Below are positions 17,752 to 26,414 of a DNA stretch of 64,000 nucleotides, in pieces. The notes under the pieces are model-generated. The model ran no database searches, had not been told where the DNA came from, and saw only the letters and a list, made by a program, of their open reading frames with translations. The stretch covers positions 124,001-188,000 of the forward strand of contig NZ_JAGETZ010000009.1 in assembly GCF_017571495.1 (NCBI RefSeq). The letters are read 5' to 3'. Source of the stretch: Hymenobacter negativus (lineage in GTDB: Bacteria > Bacteroidota > Bacteroidia > Cytophagales > Hymenobacteraceae). The translations under genes and the position numbers were made by a program. Each line of letters starts with the position of its first letter. The first letter of the stretch is position 1.

Positions 17752-18639
17752 TTATTTCCGGAACCGCTCGGCCACCATCAGGTCCTTCGAGCCGGCGGTG
17801 TACTGGTAGAAGCCCTCGCCCGATTTCACGCCCAGGCGGCCGGCCATCACCATGTTCACCAGCAGGGGGCAGGGGGCGTATTTGGAGTTGCCCAAGCCCT
17901 CATGCAACACCCGCAGGATGGCAAGGCACACATCCAAGCCAATAAAGTCGGCCAGCTGCAGCGGGCCCATCGGGTGAGCCATGCCCAGCTTCATCACCGT
18001 GTCGATTTCCTCCACGCCAGCCACGCCCTCAAATAGCGTGATGATAGCCTCGTTAATCATCGGCATCAAAATGCGGTTGGCCACGAAGCCGGGGTAGTCG
18101 TTCACCTCGGTGGGCGTTTTGCCCAGTTGGCGCGACAGCTCCATCACCTGCTGCGTCACCGCATCGGAAGTGGCGTAGCCCCGGATTACCTCCACCAGCT
18201 TCATCACCGGCACGGGGTTCATGAAGTGCATGCCAATTACCTGCTGCGGGCGTTTGGTGACGGCTGCAATTTTGGTAATGGAAATCGACGACGTGTTCGA
18301 GGCCAGAATGGCGTCGGCGGGCGCGTGCTGGTCCAGGTCGCGGAAGATTTGCAGCTTTAGGTCCACGTTCTCGGTGGCAGCTTCTACCACCAGGCCCACG
18401 CCAGCCACGCCCTCCGCCAAGGAGGTGTAGGTTTTGAGGCGGCCCAGGGTAGCCGCTTTGTCGTCCTCGCTCAGGGAGGCTTTGGTCACCTGTCGGTCCA
18501 GGTTTTTGGTGATGGTGCCCAGGGCGCGGTCCAGGGCCGGCTGGTTGATGTCAATTAACGACACCGAAAAACCGTGCTGTGCAAATACGTGGGCAATGCC
18601 ATTGCCCATGGTGCCAGAGCCAATAACGGCAACATTCAT
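17752..18639 (-). CDS. 3-hydroxybutyryl-CoA / 3-hydroxyacyl-CoA dehydrogenase
   Basis: NAD-dependent oxidation of 3-hydroxyacyl-CoA to 3-ketoacyl-CoA, or the reverse. The 295 residues are the short, single-function form, not the FadB fusion. The N-terminal NAD motif is VAVIGSGTMGNGIAHVFA. The catalytic His lies in VIGMHFMNPVPVMKLVEVI, and the C-terminal domain starts at NDYPGFVANRILMP. The ATG at 18639 (MNVAVIGSG) is preferred to the one 12 codons upstream. It may serve beta-oxidation, butyrate-type or polyhydroxybutyrate metabolism; no neighbour decides. Confidence 0.93.
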   Translation of the reverse strand: MNVAVIGSGTMGNGIAHVFAQHGFSVSLIDINQPALDRALGTITKNLDRQVTKASLSEDDKAATLGRLKTYTSLAEGVAGVGLVVEAATENVDLKLQIFRDLDQHAPADAILASNTSSISITKIAAVTKRPQQVIGMHFMNPVPVMKLVEVIRGYATSDAVTQQVMELSRQLGKTPTEVNDYPGFVANRILMPMINEAIITLFEGVAGVEEIDTVMKLGMAHPMGPLQLADFIGLDVCLAILRVLHEGLGNSKYAPCPLLVNMVMAGRLGVKSGEGFYQYTAGSKDLMVAERFRK

Positions 18640-18853
18640 AACAAACAAGAAAAGAGTGGGTGGGAAGTAAAACAAGGCCCGTTGGCCTGCTTCAACAAAG
18701 CTACGGCATCATTTAGAAACACCGTTTTTGTTTGGCTCCGAAGAAATATTTTTTCAATTAATATATCCTTTTGAAAGGCCCCCCGTACAAAGCCGCAGAG
18801 ACACTTCTCGCACTTTTCTCATCTCCCCTTCATTCTCTAACTTCCTCCAAGCC

Positions 18854-19012
18854 ATGGGCAACCTCCTGTATATCATCGCCGTCATTCTTGTCATCATCTG
18901 GGCTGTTAGCTTCTTCGGCGGCTTCTTCACCGGCGGCATTATTCACACGCTGTTGGTAATTGCTATCATCGCTATTTTGCTCCGCGTCATTAGCGGGCGA
19001 AGCGCTGTATAG
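18854..19012 (+). CDS. Small membrane protein, lmo0937 family
   Basis: A 52-residue protein, MGNLLYIIAVILVIIWAV followed by a glycine-rich turn SFFGGFFTGG and a second hydrophobic helix LLVIAIIAILLRVISG. Two membrane segments with a short tail match the lmo0937 family, of unknown function. I chose the internal ATG at 18854; the upstream extension is not hydrophobic or conserved-looking. It is a single-gene unit followed by a strong terminator. Confidence 0.85.
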   Translation: MGNLLYIIAVILVIIWAVSFFGGFFTGGIIHTLLVIAIIAILLRVISGRSAV

Positions 19013-19040
19013 CGCAACCCGACCGGGTTAAACTTAAAAA

Positions 19041-19081
19041 CATAAAAAAAGCCGCGCTGTTTTCAGCGCGGCTTTTTTATG
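19041..19081. terminator. Bidirectional terminator
   Basis: The near-perfect palindrome AAAAGCCGCGCTG / CAGCGCGGCTTTT with a TTTT loop separates the convergent lmo0937-like and outer-membrane-protein genes. Confidence 0.9.
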
Positions 19082-19117
19082 TTTTATTAAATTAATTAAC
19101 TGAAATTAATTCAGCCA

Positions 19118-19924
19118 TTATTTACCGATATTAAATAGCAAGCTGAAGCGAACTACCAACCCCGGATACAACGAGTTTAGCACGGAGCTGTCGAAATTAT
19201 ACAGTGCCACAATATCAACTGCGGCTTTCTCGCCCAGATACGAGCGATACCCGATGCCTGCCAAAGGCGTTGTTACCGTGCGATTGTATTTAAAATAACC
19301 GTTGTTGGTGTCAAAGTCAATCAGTTGGGCGTTGGTTACTTCGTACTCGGCATGCACGAAGAATTCCTTGTACACGATGTACTGTGCGAAGGCTTTCAGG
19401 CCCACACTGCTCGACTTAATGCTCTGGTCGCCTTGCCGGTTCAGGGCGAAGCCGGCATTGCGCGCATTGTTATCGAGGCTATAGCTACTGTAGGCGTAAG
19501 AAATGCCAGGTCCAACCGCTAACTTATTGGTAAGGCGAAAGCCAATGGCCGGCGAAAGGCTCGCGTTAAATTGATTGAGCCCCCCATTTGAAGCGAAGCC
19601 CAGGCCAAAGTTGGTGTACAGGAATTTCTTTGATGGCGGCTGGTCTTCCGCGCCGCCGGCCTTGGTGGCCGCCCGGTTGGGGAAGTTCAGGCCTGATGGC
19701 GCATCGGGCGTGGGGGGCGCTGCCGGAATGGGCTCCTGAGTAGCAGGCGTAGGCTCCGGGGCGGGCGTAGTAGGAGTCGGGGTGGGGTCTACCGGGCGTG
19801 GCGTGGTAGCGGGCGGGCCGGGAGGTGCCGAGTTGAGCACGGGCTTGTCCTGAGCCTGGGCCTGCAAAGCAGACAAGCCAGCCACACCGGCTACGAGCAA
19901 CAGCGAGCGCAAATAACGTTTCAT
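19118..19924 (-). CDS. Outer-membrane beta-barrel protein with Pro-rich linker
   Basis: A 268-residue secreted protein. The signal peptide MKRYLRSLLLVAGVAGLSAL ends at AQAQ. A proline/threonine-rich stretch (~32-90, repeating PTPTTPAPEPTP-like sequence) follows. From ~105 alternating strands run to the C-terminal LVVRFSLLFNIGK, resembling small PorT/OmpW-type porin folds (KKFLYTNFGLGFASNGGLNQ). It probably sits in the outer membrane, with the Pro-rich segment in the periplasm near peptidoglycan. The function is unknown. Start at 19924 is chosen because it begins the signal peptide. Confidence 0.75.
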   Translation of the reverse strand: MKRYLRSLLLVAGVAGLSALQAQAQDKPVLNSAPPGPPATTPRPVDPTPTPTTPAPEPTPATQEPIPAAPPTPDAPSGLNFPNRAATKAGGAEDQPPSKKFLYTNFGLGFASNGGLNQFNASLSPAIGFRLTNKLAVGPGISYAYSSYSLDNNARNAGFALNRQGDQSIKSSSVGLKAFAQYIVYKEFFVHAEYEVTNAQLIDFDTNNGYFKYNRTVTTPLAGIGYRSYLGEKAAVDIVALYNFDSSVLNSLYPGLVVRFSLLFNIGK

Positions 19925-20027
19925 GCGGAAAGCGGAAAAGAGGAGAATGAAGAACGGGAAACGATAGTCCAAAGCAACAGCAGCGGCCGGGAAAAAAATC
20001 GCTCCCCGGGCTCCATTCGTCGATTAC

Positions 20028-21659
20028 TTACGCCAGCTGGTACATTTTCTGACGCTGAGCCTTCAGGGTTTCGTCGGCCAGGTACTCTTCGTAGTTCATG
20101 CGGCGGTCGATGATGCCGTCCGGGGTTAACTCGATGATGCGATTGGCCACGGTGTCAATGAACTGCAAATCGTGCGAGGCGAAGATGAGCGAGCCGGTGA
20201 AATCCTTGAGGCCGTTGTTCAGGGCCTGAATGCTTTCCAAATCCAAATGGTTCGTCGGGTCGTCCAGCACCAGCACGTTGCCGCTTTCCAACATCATTTT
20301 CGAGAGCATGCAGCGCACTTTCTCGCCCCCGCTCAACACATTGGGCTTCTTCTGCGACTCCTCACCCGAGAACAGCATTCGGCCCAGCCAGCCGCGCACA
20401 AAGCTCTCGTCCTTTTCCACCGAATACTGCCGCAGCCAGTCCACCAGGTTCATGTTGTCGGCCTGGAAAAAGGCGCTGTTTTCCTTCGGGAAATAGCTGG
20501 GCGTGATGGTGGTGCCCCACTTGTACTCGCCTTTGTCTGGTTTGGCCTCGCCAAAAACGATGTCGAACAGGAGGGAGGCCGCCCGGTCGTCGCGACCCAC
20601 AATGGCCACCTTGTCGCCCTTGTCAAGCGCAAACGTCACGTTTTTCAGCACCGATTGGCCGTCTACCGTTTTGCTCACGCCTTCCACGCTCAGGAGCTGG
20701 TTGCCGGCTTCGCGCTCGGGTTTGAATGCGATGTAGGGGTAGCGCCGCGACGAAGGCTTGATTTCTTCCAGCGTCAGCTTCTGCAGCAGCTTCTGGCGGC
20801 TGGTGGCCTGCTTCGATTTTGAGGCATTGGCCGAGAAGCGCCGCACAAACTCTTCGAGCTCCTTGCGCTTGTCTTCGGTTTTCTTGTTCACATCCTGGCG
20901 CTGGCGCAGGGCCAGTTGGCTGCTCTCGTACCAGAACGAGTAGTTGCCGGGATACATGGTGATTTTTGAGAAGTCCAGGTCGGCCATGTAGTTACACACG
21001 GCATCAAGGAAGTGGCGGTCGTGGCTTACCACAATCACCGTATTCTCGAAGTTATCCAGGAAGTTTTCGAGCCAGAGCACGCTCTCGGCGTCGAGGTTGT
21101 TGGTCGGTTCGTCAAGCAGCAATACGTCGGGGTTGCCGAAAAGGGCCTGAGCGAGCAGCACGCGTACTTTTTCGCTGGCCCCGAGGTCCGACATCAGCGC
21201 GTAGTGCTTGTCTTCGGTGATGCCCAGGCCGGAGAGCAGCTCGGCGGCTTGGTAGTCGGCGTCCCAGCCGTTCATGTCGGCAAATTCGCCTTCGAGTACG
21301 CCCAGGCGCTCGCCATCGGCGTCGGTCGCCGTGCCCGCGTCGTACTTGGCGTAGAGCGCGTCTTTTTCCTTCATCACGTTGGCCAGCTGCTGGTGGCCCT
21401 GGATGACGGTTTGCAGCACCACTTGGTCATCGTAGGCGAACTGGTTCTGCTTCAGCACGGCCAAGCGCTGGCCGGCCGGCATCTCCACCGAGCCGGTGTT
21501 GGGCTCAATCTCACCCGAGAGGATTTTCAGAAACGTGGATTTTCCCGCGCCATTGGCCCCGATGAGGCCGTAGACGTTGCCCGGTAGAAACTTAACAGTA
21601 ACATCTTCAAACAGCACGCGCTTCCCGTAGCGCAGGCTCACATTGGAGGTGGAAATCAT
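20028..21659 (-). CDS. ABC-F family ATPase (YbiT-like)
   Basis: A 543-residue soluble protein with two ABC domains and no membrane segments, as in ABC-F translation factors that act at the ribosomal E site. Domain 1 has Walker A GANGAGKST, a degenerate signature (LGASEKVRVLLAQAL) and Walker B VLLLDEPTNNLD. The linker (~240-320) is charged and helical. Domain 2 has a degenerate Walker A (AIVGRDDRAAS), an intact LSGGEKVR and VLVLDDPTNHLD. Sequence such as LESIQALNNGLKDFTGSLIF most resembles the YbiT branch. It could be a housekeeping factor or a resistance factor; the former is likelier. Confidence 0.92.
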   Translation of the reverse strand: MISTSNVSLRYGKRVLFEDVTVKFLPGNVYGLIGANGAGKSTFLKILSGEIEPNTGSVEMPAGQRLAVLKQNQFAYDDQVVLQTVIQGHQQLANVMKEKDALYAKYDAGTATDADGERLGVLEGEFADMNGWDADYQAAELLSGLGITEDKHYALMSDLGASEKVRVLLAQALFGNPDVLLLDEPTNNLDAESVLWLENFLDNFENTVIVVSHDRHFLDAVCNYMADLDFSKITMYPGNYSFWYESSQLALRQRQDVNKKTEDKRKELEEFVRRFSANASKSKQATSRQKLLQKLTLEEIKPSSRRYPYIAFKPEREAGNQLLSVEGVSKTVDGQSVLKNVTFALDKGDKVAIVGRDDRAASLLFDIVFGEAKPDKGEYKWGTTITPSYFPKENSAFFQADNMNLVDWLRQYSVEKDESFVRGWLGRMLFSGEESQKKPNVLSGGEKVRCMLSKMMLESGNVLVLDDPTNHLDLESIQALNNGLKDFTGSLIFASHDLQFIDTVANRIIELTPDGIIDRRMNYEEYLADETLKAQRQKMYQLA

Positions 21660-21874
21660 TCAACTAACTAGAAAGAGTACGTAAAAAGGCGTATGGCATG
21701 CAGTGGCGGTAAAATTACGCAGTAAGCCGTCACCGAAGCATCGTAGCAAACCTTCGGCAACGCAAATAAGTGCCAGTCAGGACCATTTGGGTACAACCCC
21801 GCGCTTGCGAAGCCAGTATAAAGAGAAAAGTCCGTGGCCGCTGTGCCACTTCCACTCCTAAACTCAATTTACCA

Positions 21875-22399
21875 ATGGCTACTGCACCCGCACTCAAATC
21901 ATCAGCTGCATCTTCTACCAGCCGGCTGGCTGCACTCCGCGCTACTGCTGAAGGCAATGGCGTTAAATACGGCATCTACACCGCTGCCGTCCTAATAGTA
22001 TACCTTGTAATTGCTGCCATCGCAGGCTTTCTGGGCAGCATCGAAGCCAGTGCCCTCAATGGGCTCATTGTGGTAGCAGGCGTGGTATTGTCCATCCGCC
22101 ACCTCAGTATCATCAAGGGCCGCGACTTTGGCTACCTGCAGGGCTATGGAACTGGTATCATTACCGCGCTGGTTGCTTCGGCACTGTTGGGCGCTGGATT
22201 TTGGCTGCTGGGCGGCATCAGCCAGCAGGCCATTGCCCAGATTCGGACCCGCGACCTGTTTGGCTCTGACTTGGGCGTGCTCATCAGCGGCCTTGGCATC
22301 ATCCTCATGGGCACGATGACCGGGGTAATCACCTCGCTTATTGCCATGCAGTACTACCGTTCCGCGAACGAAGGGCACTCTGAAATGCAAGAAAAATAA
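21875..22399 (+). CDS. DUF4199 membrane protein
   Basis: A 174-residue protein with four predicted membrane helices: ~27-50 (YGIYTAAVLIVYLVIAAIAG), ~55-70, ~85-110 (GIITALVASALLGAGFWLLG) and ~140-165 (GVLISGLGIILMGTMTGVIT). The pattern matches DUF4199, a Bacteroidota family of unknown function. The ATG at 21875 (MATAPALKSSAA) is preferred to one 35 codons upstream. It has its own terminator downstream. Confidence 0.85.
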   Translation: MATAPALKSSAASSTSRLAALRATAEGNGVKYGIYTAAVLIVYLVIAAIAGFLGSIEASALNGLIVVAGVVLSIRHLSIIKGRDFGYLQGYGTGIITALVASALLGAGFWLLGGISQQAIAQIRTRDLFGSDLGVLISGLGIILMGTMTGVITSLIAMQYYRSANEGHSEMQEK

Positions 22400-22419
22400 G
22401 GTTAAACACAATCTGGTAG

Positions 22420-22451
22420 AAAAGGGCTGGCTCTCGGAGCCAGCCCTTTTT
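22420..22451 (+). terminator. Terminator of the DUF4199 gene
   Basis: The stem AAAAGGGCTGGCTC / GAGCCAGCCCTTTT has a 3-base loop and a T-run. Confidence 0.9.
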
Positions 22452-22577
22452 GTTGTTGACGTAAAATATTTTTTATTGAGATTATAAGATGAATTAGACT
22501 GATTTGGAAACTAAACACTAACTTGCGACCGTTAAGAACAAATCTCACACATCTTCCCTGTCAAATATTTGTTTTTT

Positions 22578-22982
22578 ATGTGCAAGACCTACGCCTTTTT
22601 GCTAACGCTGTTGTTGGCTGGCGTCTCCTTCAGCGCACAGGCCCAAATGGCTGACCGGCTGTCGGAGCACCCTGCCATGAGCAAGGCCTACGGCGACAAA
22701 GCCGTCAACCTAACCCGCGAAATGACCACCCGCCTGCACCTCAACGAGGGGCAGTTTTTGCGCTTGCTGCCCGTGAACCGCACCAAGCTGGCCGGCATGA
22801 GCATCATCGAGCGCGAGTACCGCAACGATGACGCCACCCGGGCCGCCAAAGCTGCCGAGTTGGAAGCCCAGTACGAGCAGGAGTGCAGCCGCATTCTTAC
22901 GCCCACGCAGCTCAGCCAGCTGCAGCAGCAGAACGGCCAGCCCAGTGGCGCCCCCGCTGGCACAGGCAACGGCCTGGGATAG
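22578..22982 (+). CDS. Small secreted Spy/CpxP-like protein
   Basis: A 134-residue protein. The signal peptide MCKTYAFLLTLLLAGVSFSA ends before QAQ. A helical charged body contains NLTREMTTRLHLNEGQFLRL and an Arg/Glu-rich stretch ending in ILTPTQLSQLQQQ. This LTxxQ-type pattern resembles the periplasmic LTxxQ/Spy group of small chaperone-like stress proteins; the match is by eye only. The ATG at 22578 is chosen over a TTG at 22569. A terminator follows 20 bases after the stop. Confidence 0.65.
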   Translation: MCKTYAFLLTLLLAGVSFSAQAQMADRLSEHPAMSKAYGDKAVNLTREMTTRLHLNEGQFLRLLPVNRTKLAGMSIIEREYRNDDATRAAKAAELEAQYEQECSRILTPTQLSQLQQQNGQPSGAPAGTGNGLG

Positions 22983-23002
22983 CAAAGCATCATCGATACA
23001 AA

Positions 23003-23034
23003 AAACGGCCCGTCAGGAAACTGACGGGCCGTTT
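23003..23034. terminator. Bidirectional terminator
   Basis: The stem AAACGGCCCGTCAG / CTGACGGGCCGTTT has a GAAA loop. It serves the convergent Spy-like gene and the lipoprotein gene ending at 23038. Confidence 0.9.
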
Positions 23035-23037
23035 CTG

Positions 23038-23418
23038 TTAAGGGACGGTGGGGACGAGTGGGTCGGTCAGGACTTCCGTTACAGTGCCTAGGGGGCCGAA
23101 ACGGAGGCTCAGGCAGGGCGCGCCGGAACGGGCATGGTGGGCGTTGCATTGCGTGCCGGGCTGCAGGTAGTAGTAATATACTTTCTCGGTGCCGGCGCGC
23201 AGTTCTTCTTCATCGGGTGGGCCGAGCAGGGCAGTTACGTCGTCGGCCCGCGCTTCGTAGAGATTTTCTTTGCTTTGGGTAAGGGCGGGTACGGCCACGC
23301 GGCGCTGGTCGTGGCAAGCATAGGGGTCGGCGCGCCACGCGGCGGCATCGAAGCCCGGGAGCTGGGGCAGGGCGTGGCCGCAGCCCGTTAGCAGCGTGCA
23401 ACCGGCCAGAATAGCCAT
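23038..23418 (-). CDS. Hypothetical lipoprotein
   Basis: A 126-residue protein beginning MAILAGCTLLTGCGHALPQL, with a short hydrophobic leader and lipobox LLTGC. The body contains RADDVTALLGPPDEEELRAG and VYYYYLQPGTQC, then RFGPLGTVTEVL. This pattern (threshold loop, then YYL and a closing strand) resembles SmpA/OmlA-like or BamE-like small lipoproteins, but I cannot assign it. The internal ATG at 23418 is chosen because it gives the lipoprotein leader. Confidence 0.65.
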   Translation of the reverse strand: MAILAGCTLLTGCGHALPQLPGFDAAAWRADPYACHDQRRVAVPALTQSKENLYEARADDVTALLGPPDEEELRAGTEKVYYYYLQPGTQCNAHHARSGAPCLSLRFGPLGTVTEVLTDPLVPTVP

Positions 23419-23591
23419 CACATGACCGCCAAAAATCCCTGAAAAAGAACGTGAAATCACAGGCGAAAGGAAAAAAGTTGGCTTAAAGCCAAGCATCGGG
23501 CGAAACTAAGCACTAAATTTGACCTACTGGTGTAGTGGGCGCATCAGAAATTAGATTAGAGCCGTTTCGGCATCAATGCAGCAGCCGGACT

Positions 23592-23667
23592 GTAGCGCGA
23601 ACTTTCAGTTCGCGTCTTGGGATGGATGCTACGCAGTGCAGGGACGCGAACTGAAAGTTCGCGCTAC
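23592..23667. repeat. Dispersed inverted repeat with perfect 25-bp arms
   Basis: The arms 23592-23616 and 23643-23667 are exact reverse complements. Each arm also folds on itself (GCGAACT / AGTTCGC). A diverged single arm occurs at 8411-8436. It lies in the gap before the L,D-transpeptidase gene; the rest of 23419-23721 shows no gene. Confidence 0.88.
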
Positions 23668-23721
23668 TTACCGCTGATGCTGAAACTGCTCTAGGCACTG
23701 CGTTATATATTATTATAATCT

Positions 23722-24498
23722 ATGTTCAAATACCTTGTTCGGGCTAGTCTTGGAATATTATTGCTGGCGCCAGCGCGCCAGCTTTCAGCGCAGGAAGTAC
23801 CCGTAAATGCTCTGGCAAAACTGCCGGCAACGGCGCGCCGGGCCTATTTTCAAACCGCCTTTGAGCAGAAAGCCGCCCAGCTCTACACCCGCATGGGGCT
23901 GAATGTGTCGGGCCTGCCGCTGGCCGTGTTTCGGGAAGGGCTGGTGGGCTACTACAATCTGCGGGCTGCCAGCCACCGGGCCAGCGTGCCACCCGTGCTC
24001 ACCCTGATTGACTTTAACCAGCCCAGCCAGCAAAAACGCCTTTGGGTTATCAATGTTGAAAAAGCCAAGGTGCTATACCACACGCTGGTGGCGCACGGCA
24101 AAGCCAGCGGGGCCGACGTGCCCATGGCCTTTTCCAACCAGGATGGCTCGGAGATGAGCAGCCTGGGTTTCTACCGCACGGCCCCCACCACCTACGTGGG
24201 CAAGCATGGCTTGTCGCTAAAAATCAAGGGCCTCGACCCCGGCTTCAACACCAATGCCGAGAGCCGGGCCGTGGTGGTGCACGGAGCCGACTACGTGTGC
24301 GAAGACTTTGTGCGGGCGCATGGTCGCCTGGGCCGGAGCCAGGGCTGCCCGGCTTTGCCCGTCGCCCAAACACCGGCTATTGTGAAGGCCATCCAGGGCG
24401 GCAGCGTGCTGTATCTGCACGGGCCTGCCGGCGCGGGCTACCGCTCCAAATGGCTGGATTTGGATGGGGCAGTGGCCGCTTTTGCCAGCATGCAGTAG
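23722..24498 (+). CDS. Murein L,D-transpeptidase catalytic-domain protein
   Basis: A 258-residue secreted protein of the YkuD-like murein L,D-transpeptidase family, expected to act on peptidoglycan peptides in the periplasm. The signal peptide MFKYLVRASLGILLLAPARQ ends at LSAQ. The catalytic region has AVVVHGADYVCEDFV with His, and GRLGRSQGCPALPV with the SxGCP cysteine. The start ATG at 23722 begins the signal peptide directly. A terminator and an M48 protease gene follow on the same strand. Confidence 0.9.
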   Translation: MFKYLVRASLGILLLAPARQLSAQEVPVNALAKLPATARRAYFQTAFEQKAAQLYTRMGLNVSGLPLAVFREGLVGYYNLRAASHRASVPPVLTLIDFNQPSQQKRLWVINVEKAKVLYHTLVAHGKASGADVPMAFSNQDGSEMSSLGFYRTAPTTYVGKHGLSLKIKGLDPGFNTNAESRAVVVHGADYVCEDFVRAHGRLGRSQGCPALPVAQTPAIVKAIQGGSVLYLHGPAGAGYRSKWLDLDGAVAAFASMQ

Positions 24499-24579
24499 GA
24501 ATTGAACGGAGGAGGAAGCCGCGCCGGGAATAACCCGAACGGGAAGGGTGCGTTAAAAGCGCATCGGGCGCGGCCCGAG

Positions 24580-24611
24580 GCAGCCGGCTCGTGGCCGGGC
24601 TGCGTTTTTTA
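24580..24611 (+). terminator. Terminator after the L,D-transpeptidase gene
   Basis: The stem GCAGCCGGC / GCCGGGCTGC has one bulged base and is followed by TTTTTT. Confidence 0.75.
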
Positions 24612-24631
24612 CCTCCTTACTTCCCCTGTCC

Positions 24632-25444
24632 ATGCGTTTAAATCTTCGCTTCATCATTGCCATCATTGTGGCGGCGGTGTCCCTATTTGGCTACTTTTTC
24701 AATACTTCCAAAAATGAGGTGACTGGCGAAACCCAGCACGTCAACATGAGCACCGAGCAGGAAATAGCCCTCGGCCTGCAAGCCGCTCCCGAAATGGCCG
24801 CCCAATACGGGGGCGAAAGCCCCGATGCCCGGGCCACGGCCGCCGTGCAGCAGGTCGGCCAGAAAATAATTGCCAGCACCAAGGCCGGCCAGACGCCCTA
24901 TCGGTTCCAGTTTCACCTGTTGGCCGACGACCAGACCATCAATGCCTTTGCGCTGCCCGGCGGGCAGGTGTTCATCACGCAGGGCCTGCTCAAAAACCTG
25001 ACTTCGGAAGGGCAGCTGGCGGGTGTGCTGGCGCACGAGATTGGGCACGTAGTAGGCCGGCACTCGGCCGAGCAGGTAGCCAAGTCTAACCTCACGCAGG
25101 GGCTGGCCGGTGCGGCATCCATTGCATCCTACGACCCCAACAACCCCGGTAGCTCAGTAGCCAAGGCCGCTATTGCAGCCGCTATTGCCAAAGTAATCAG
25201 CCTGCGTTTCAGCCGCAACGACGAGCTGGAAGCCGATAAGTTAGCCGTCGACTTTACCCCCAAAGCAGGCTACGACCCGCGCTCAATGATTAAGGTAATG
25301 GAAATGCTGCAAAGCCAGGGCGGGCGCAGCAGCACACCCGAATTCATGAGCACGCACCCCGACCCCGGCAACCGCATCGGGGAGCTGCAAAAGGAAATTG
25401 CCGCCGAATACCCGCAGGGTGTGCCGGCTGGATTGAAGCAATAG
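24632..25444 (+). CDS. M48-family metalloprotease
   Basis: A 270-residue zinc protease likely acting in the periplasm or at the inner membrane face in envelope quality control. The N-terminal hydrophobic segment (FIIAIIVAAVSLFGYFF) acts as anchor or uncleaved signal. The zinc motif HEIGH lies in VLAHEIGHVVGRHSAEQ, and the downstream glutamate ligand is in DELEADKLAVDF. The C-terminal STHPDPGNRIGEL is typical of the LoiP/BepA-type group. No TPR domain is fused. It lies between the L,D-transpeptidase and an inverted repeat. Confidence 0.93.
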   Translation: MRLNLRFIIAIIVAAVSLFGYFFNTSKNEVTGETQHVNMSTEQEIALGLQAAPEMAAQYGGESPDARATAAVQQVGQKIIASTKAGQTPYRFQFHLLADDQTINAFALPGGQVFITQGLLKNLTSEGQLAGVLAHEIGHVVGRHSAEQVAKSNLTQGLAGAASIASYDPNNPGSSVAKAAIAAAIAKVISLRFSRNDELEADKLAVDFTPKAGYDPRSMIKVMEMLQSQGGRSSTPEFMSTHPDPGNRIGELQKEIAAEYPQGVPAGLKQ

Positions 25445-25449
25445 CCGCT

Positions 25450-25621
25450 GTCATTGCGAGGGCGGAGCCCGTAGCAAGCCGTCCTGTTAGTGTGACGAGC
25501 CCGGCATGGTGACAAAGCTTGGTTTACTGAAAAGCCCCAACTCTGAGCAGAGTTGGGGCTTTTCACTTGTTGGAGTTGCTCGCTTTTACAGGACGGATTG
25601 CTTTGTCATGCTCGCAACGAC
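25450..25621. repeat. Dispersed inverted repeat enclosing a terminator
   Basis: The outer arms, GTCATTGCGAG to CCGTCCTGT (25450-25487) and their inverted counterpart (25588-25621), match imperfectly with an internal gap. The GTCATTGCGAG...GCAATCC-type sequence resembles repeats common in many bacterial genomes. It fills the gap between the convergent M48 and Lon-N genes and encloses the terminator 25530-25563. Confidence 0.7.
25530..25563. terminator. Bidirectional terminator inside the repeat
   Basis: The stem AAAAGCCCCAACTC / GAGTTGGGGCTTTT has a 6-base loop. Confidence 0.9.
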
Positions 25622-25624
25622 ACG

Positions 25625-26260
25625 CTAGAAGTTGGGGGGCGTTAGGTTTTTGAAGTGGCCGTTGAGGCGGACCCGTTCTTTGAGGCGCTCGGTTTCGAGC
25701 ACGACGGGCAGGATGGTGTCGAGGTGTTCGCGCACTATTTCCTGGCGCTCCTGCTCGCTGGTAGTGGCCAGCAGCTGGTATTCCTGGTCGGTGCTGAAGC
25801 CAATGTGGTGGGCCACGTCGAAAATGCAGTAGTCGGGGGCCAGCTCCAGCAGGAGCTTGCGCAGGCCGAGGGCTTCGTAGAGCTGGCGCACCTGGCGGGT
25901 GATGATGTCGCGCAGCATGGGGTCGGCTACGTCGTCCTGCACCACGTCTTCAACCAGGCCGCCGGCGTAGAGCTTGCCGGGGGCCTGGCGGTAGAATTTA
26001 TTAATGCGAAACACCCCCACGGCTTTGGTGCGGATGTCGAGCTCGCCGCTGGAATAAGTTTGCTCCACGCTGAGTAAGCGCATTTCGGTGCCCAGCTCGC
26101 TCAAGGATTCGTCGAGGTAGGGCGGAATGCCGAAGGTGGTGTTTTGCTCGATGCACTCGCGCACCAGTTGGCGGTAGCGCGGCTCGAAAATGTGCAGGTT
26201 CAGCTTCTCGCCCGGAAAAACGACCAGATTGAGGGGAAACAAGGGCAACAGACGGGCCAT
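25625..26260 (-). CDS. Lon-N (LON substrate-binding) domain protein
   Basis: A 211-residue free-standing version of the Lon protease N-terminal domain, without ATPase or protease domains. It begins MARLLPLFPLNLVVFPGEKL and continues NLHIFEPRYRQLVRECIE, which are hallmark blocks. Such stand-alone proteins are widespread; their role is poorly known, and substrate or adaptor binding is only assumed. It is divergent from mtgA. Confidence 0.92.
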   Translation of the reverse strand: MARLLPLFPLNLVVFPGEKLNLHIFEPRYRQLVRECIEQNTTFGIPPYLDESLSELGTEMRLLSVEQTYSSGELDIRTKAVGVFRINKFYRQAPGKLYAGGLVEDVVQDDVADPMLRDIITRQVRQLYEALGLRKLLLELAPDYCIFDVAHHIGFSTDQEYQLLATTSEQERQEIVREHLDTILPVVLETERLKERVRLNGHFKNLTPPNF

Positions 26261-26414
26261 GAGCAGCGAACTAGGAGTAGGAATAAATCAAGCCTTTAAC
26301 AATGGAAGGGCCTGATTAGGTTTGGCGCCACCCCCAGCAGTGAGCGGAACCGTAAGCAGGCAGCAAGGTAGGCGGGAAAGCTGAAACCCGGCGCACCACG
26401 CTACTTTTGCCCCA

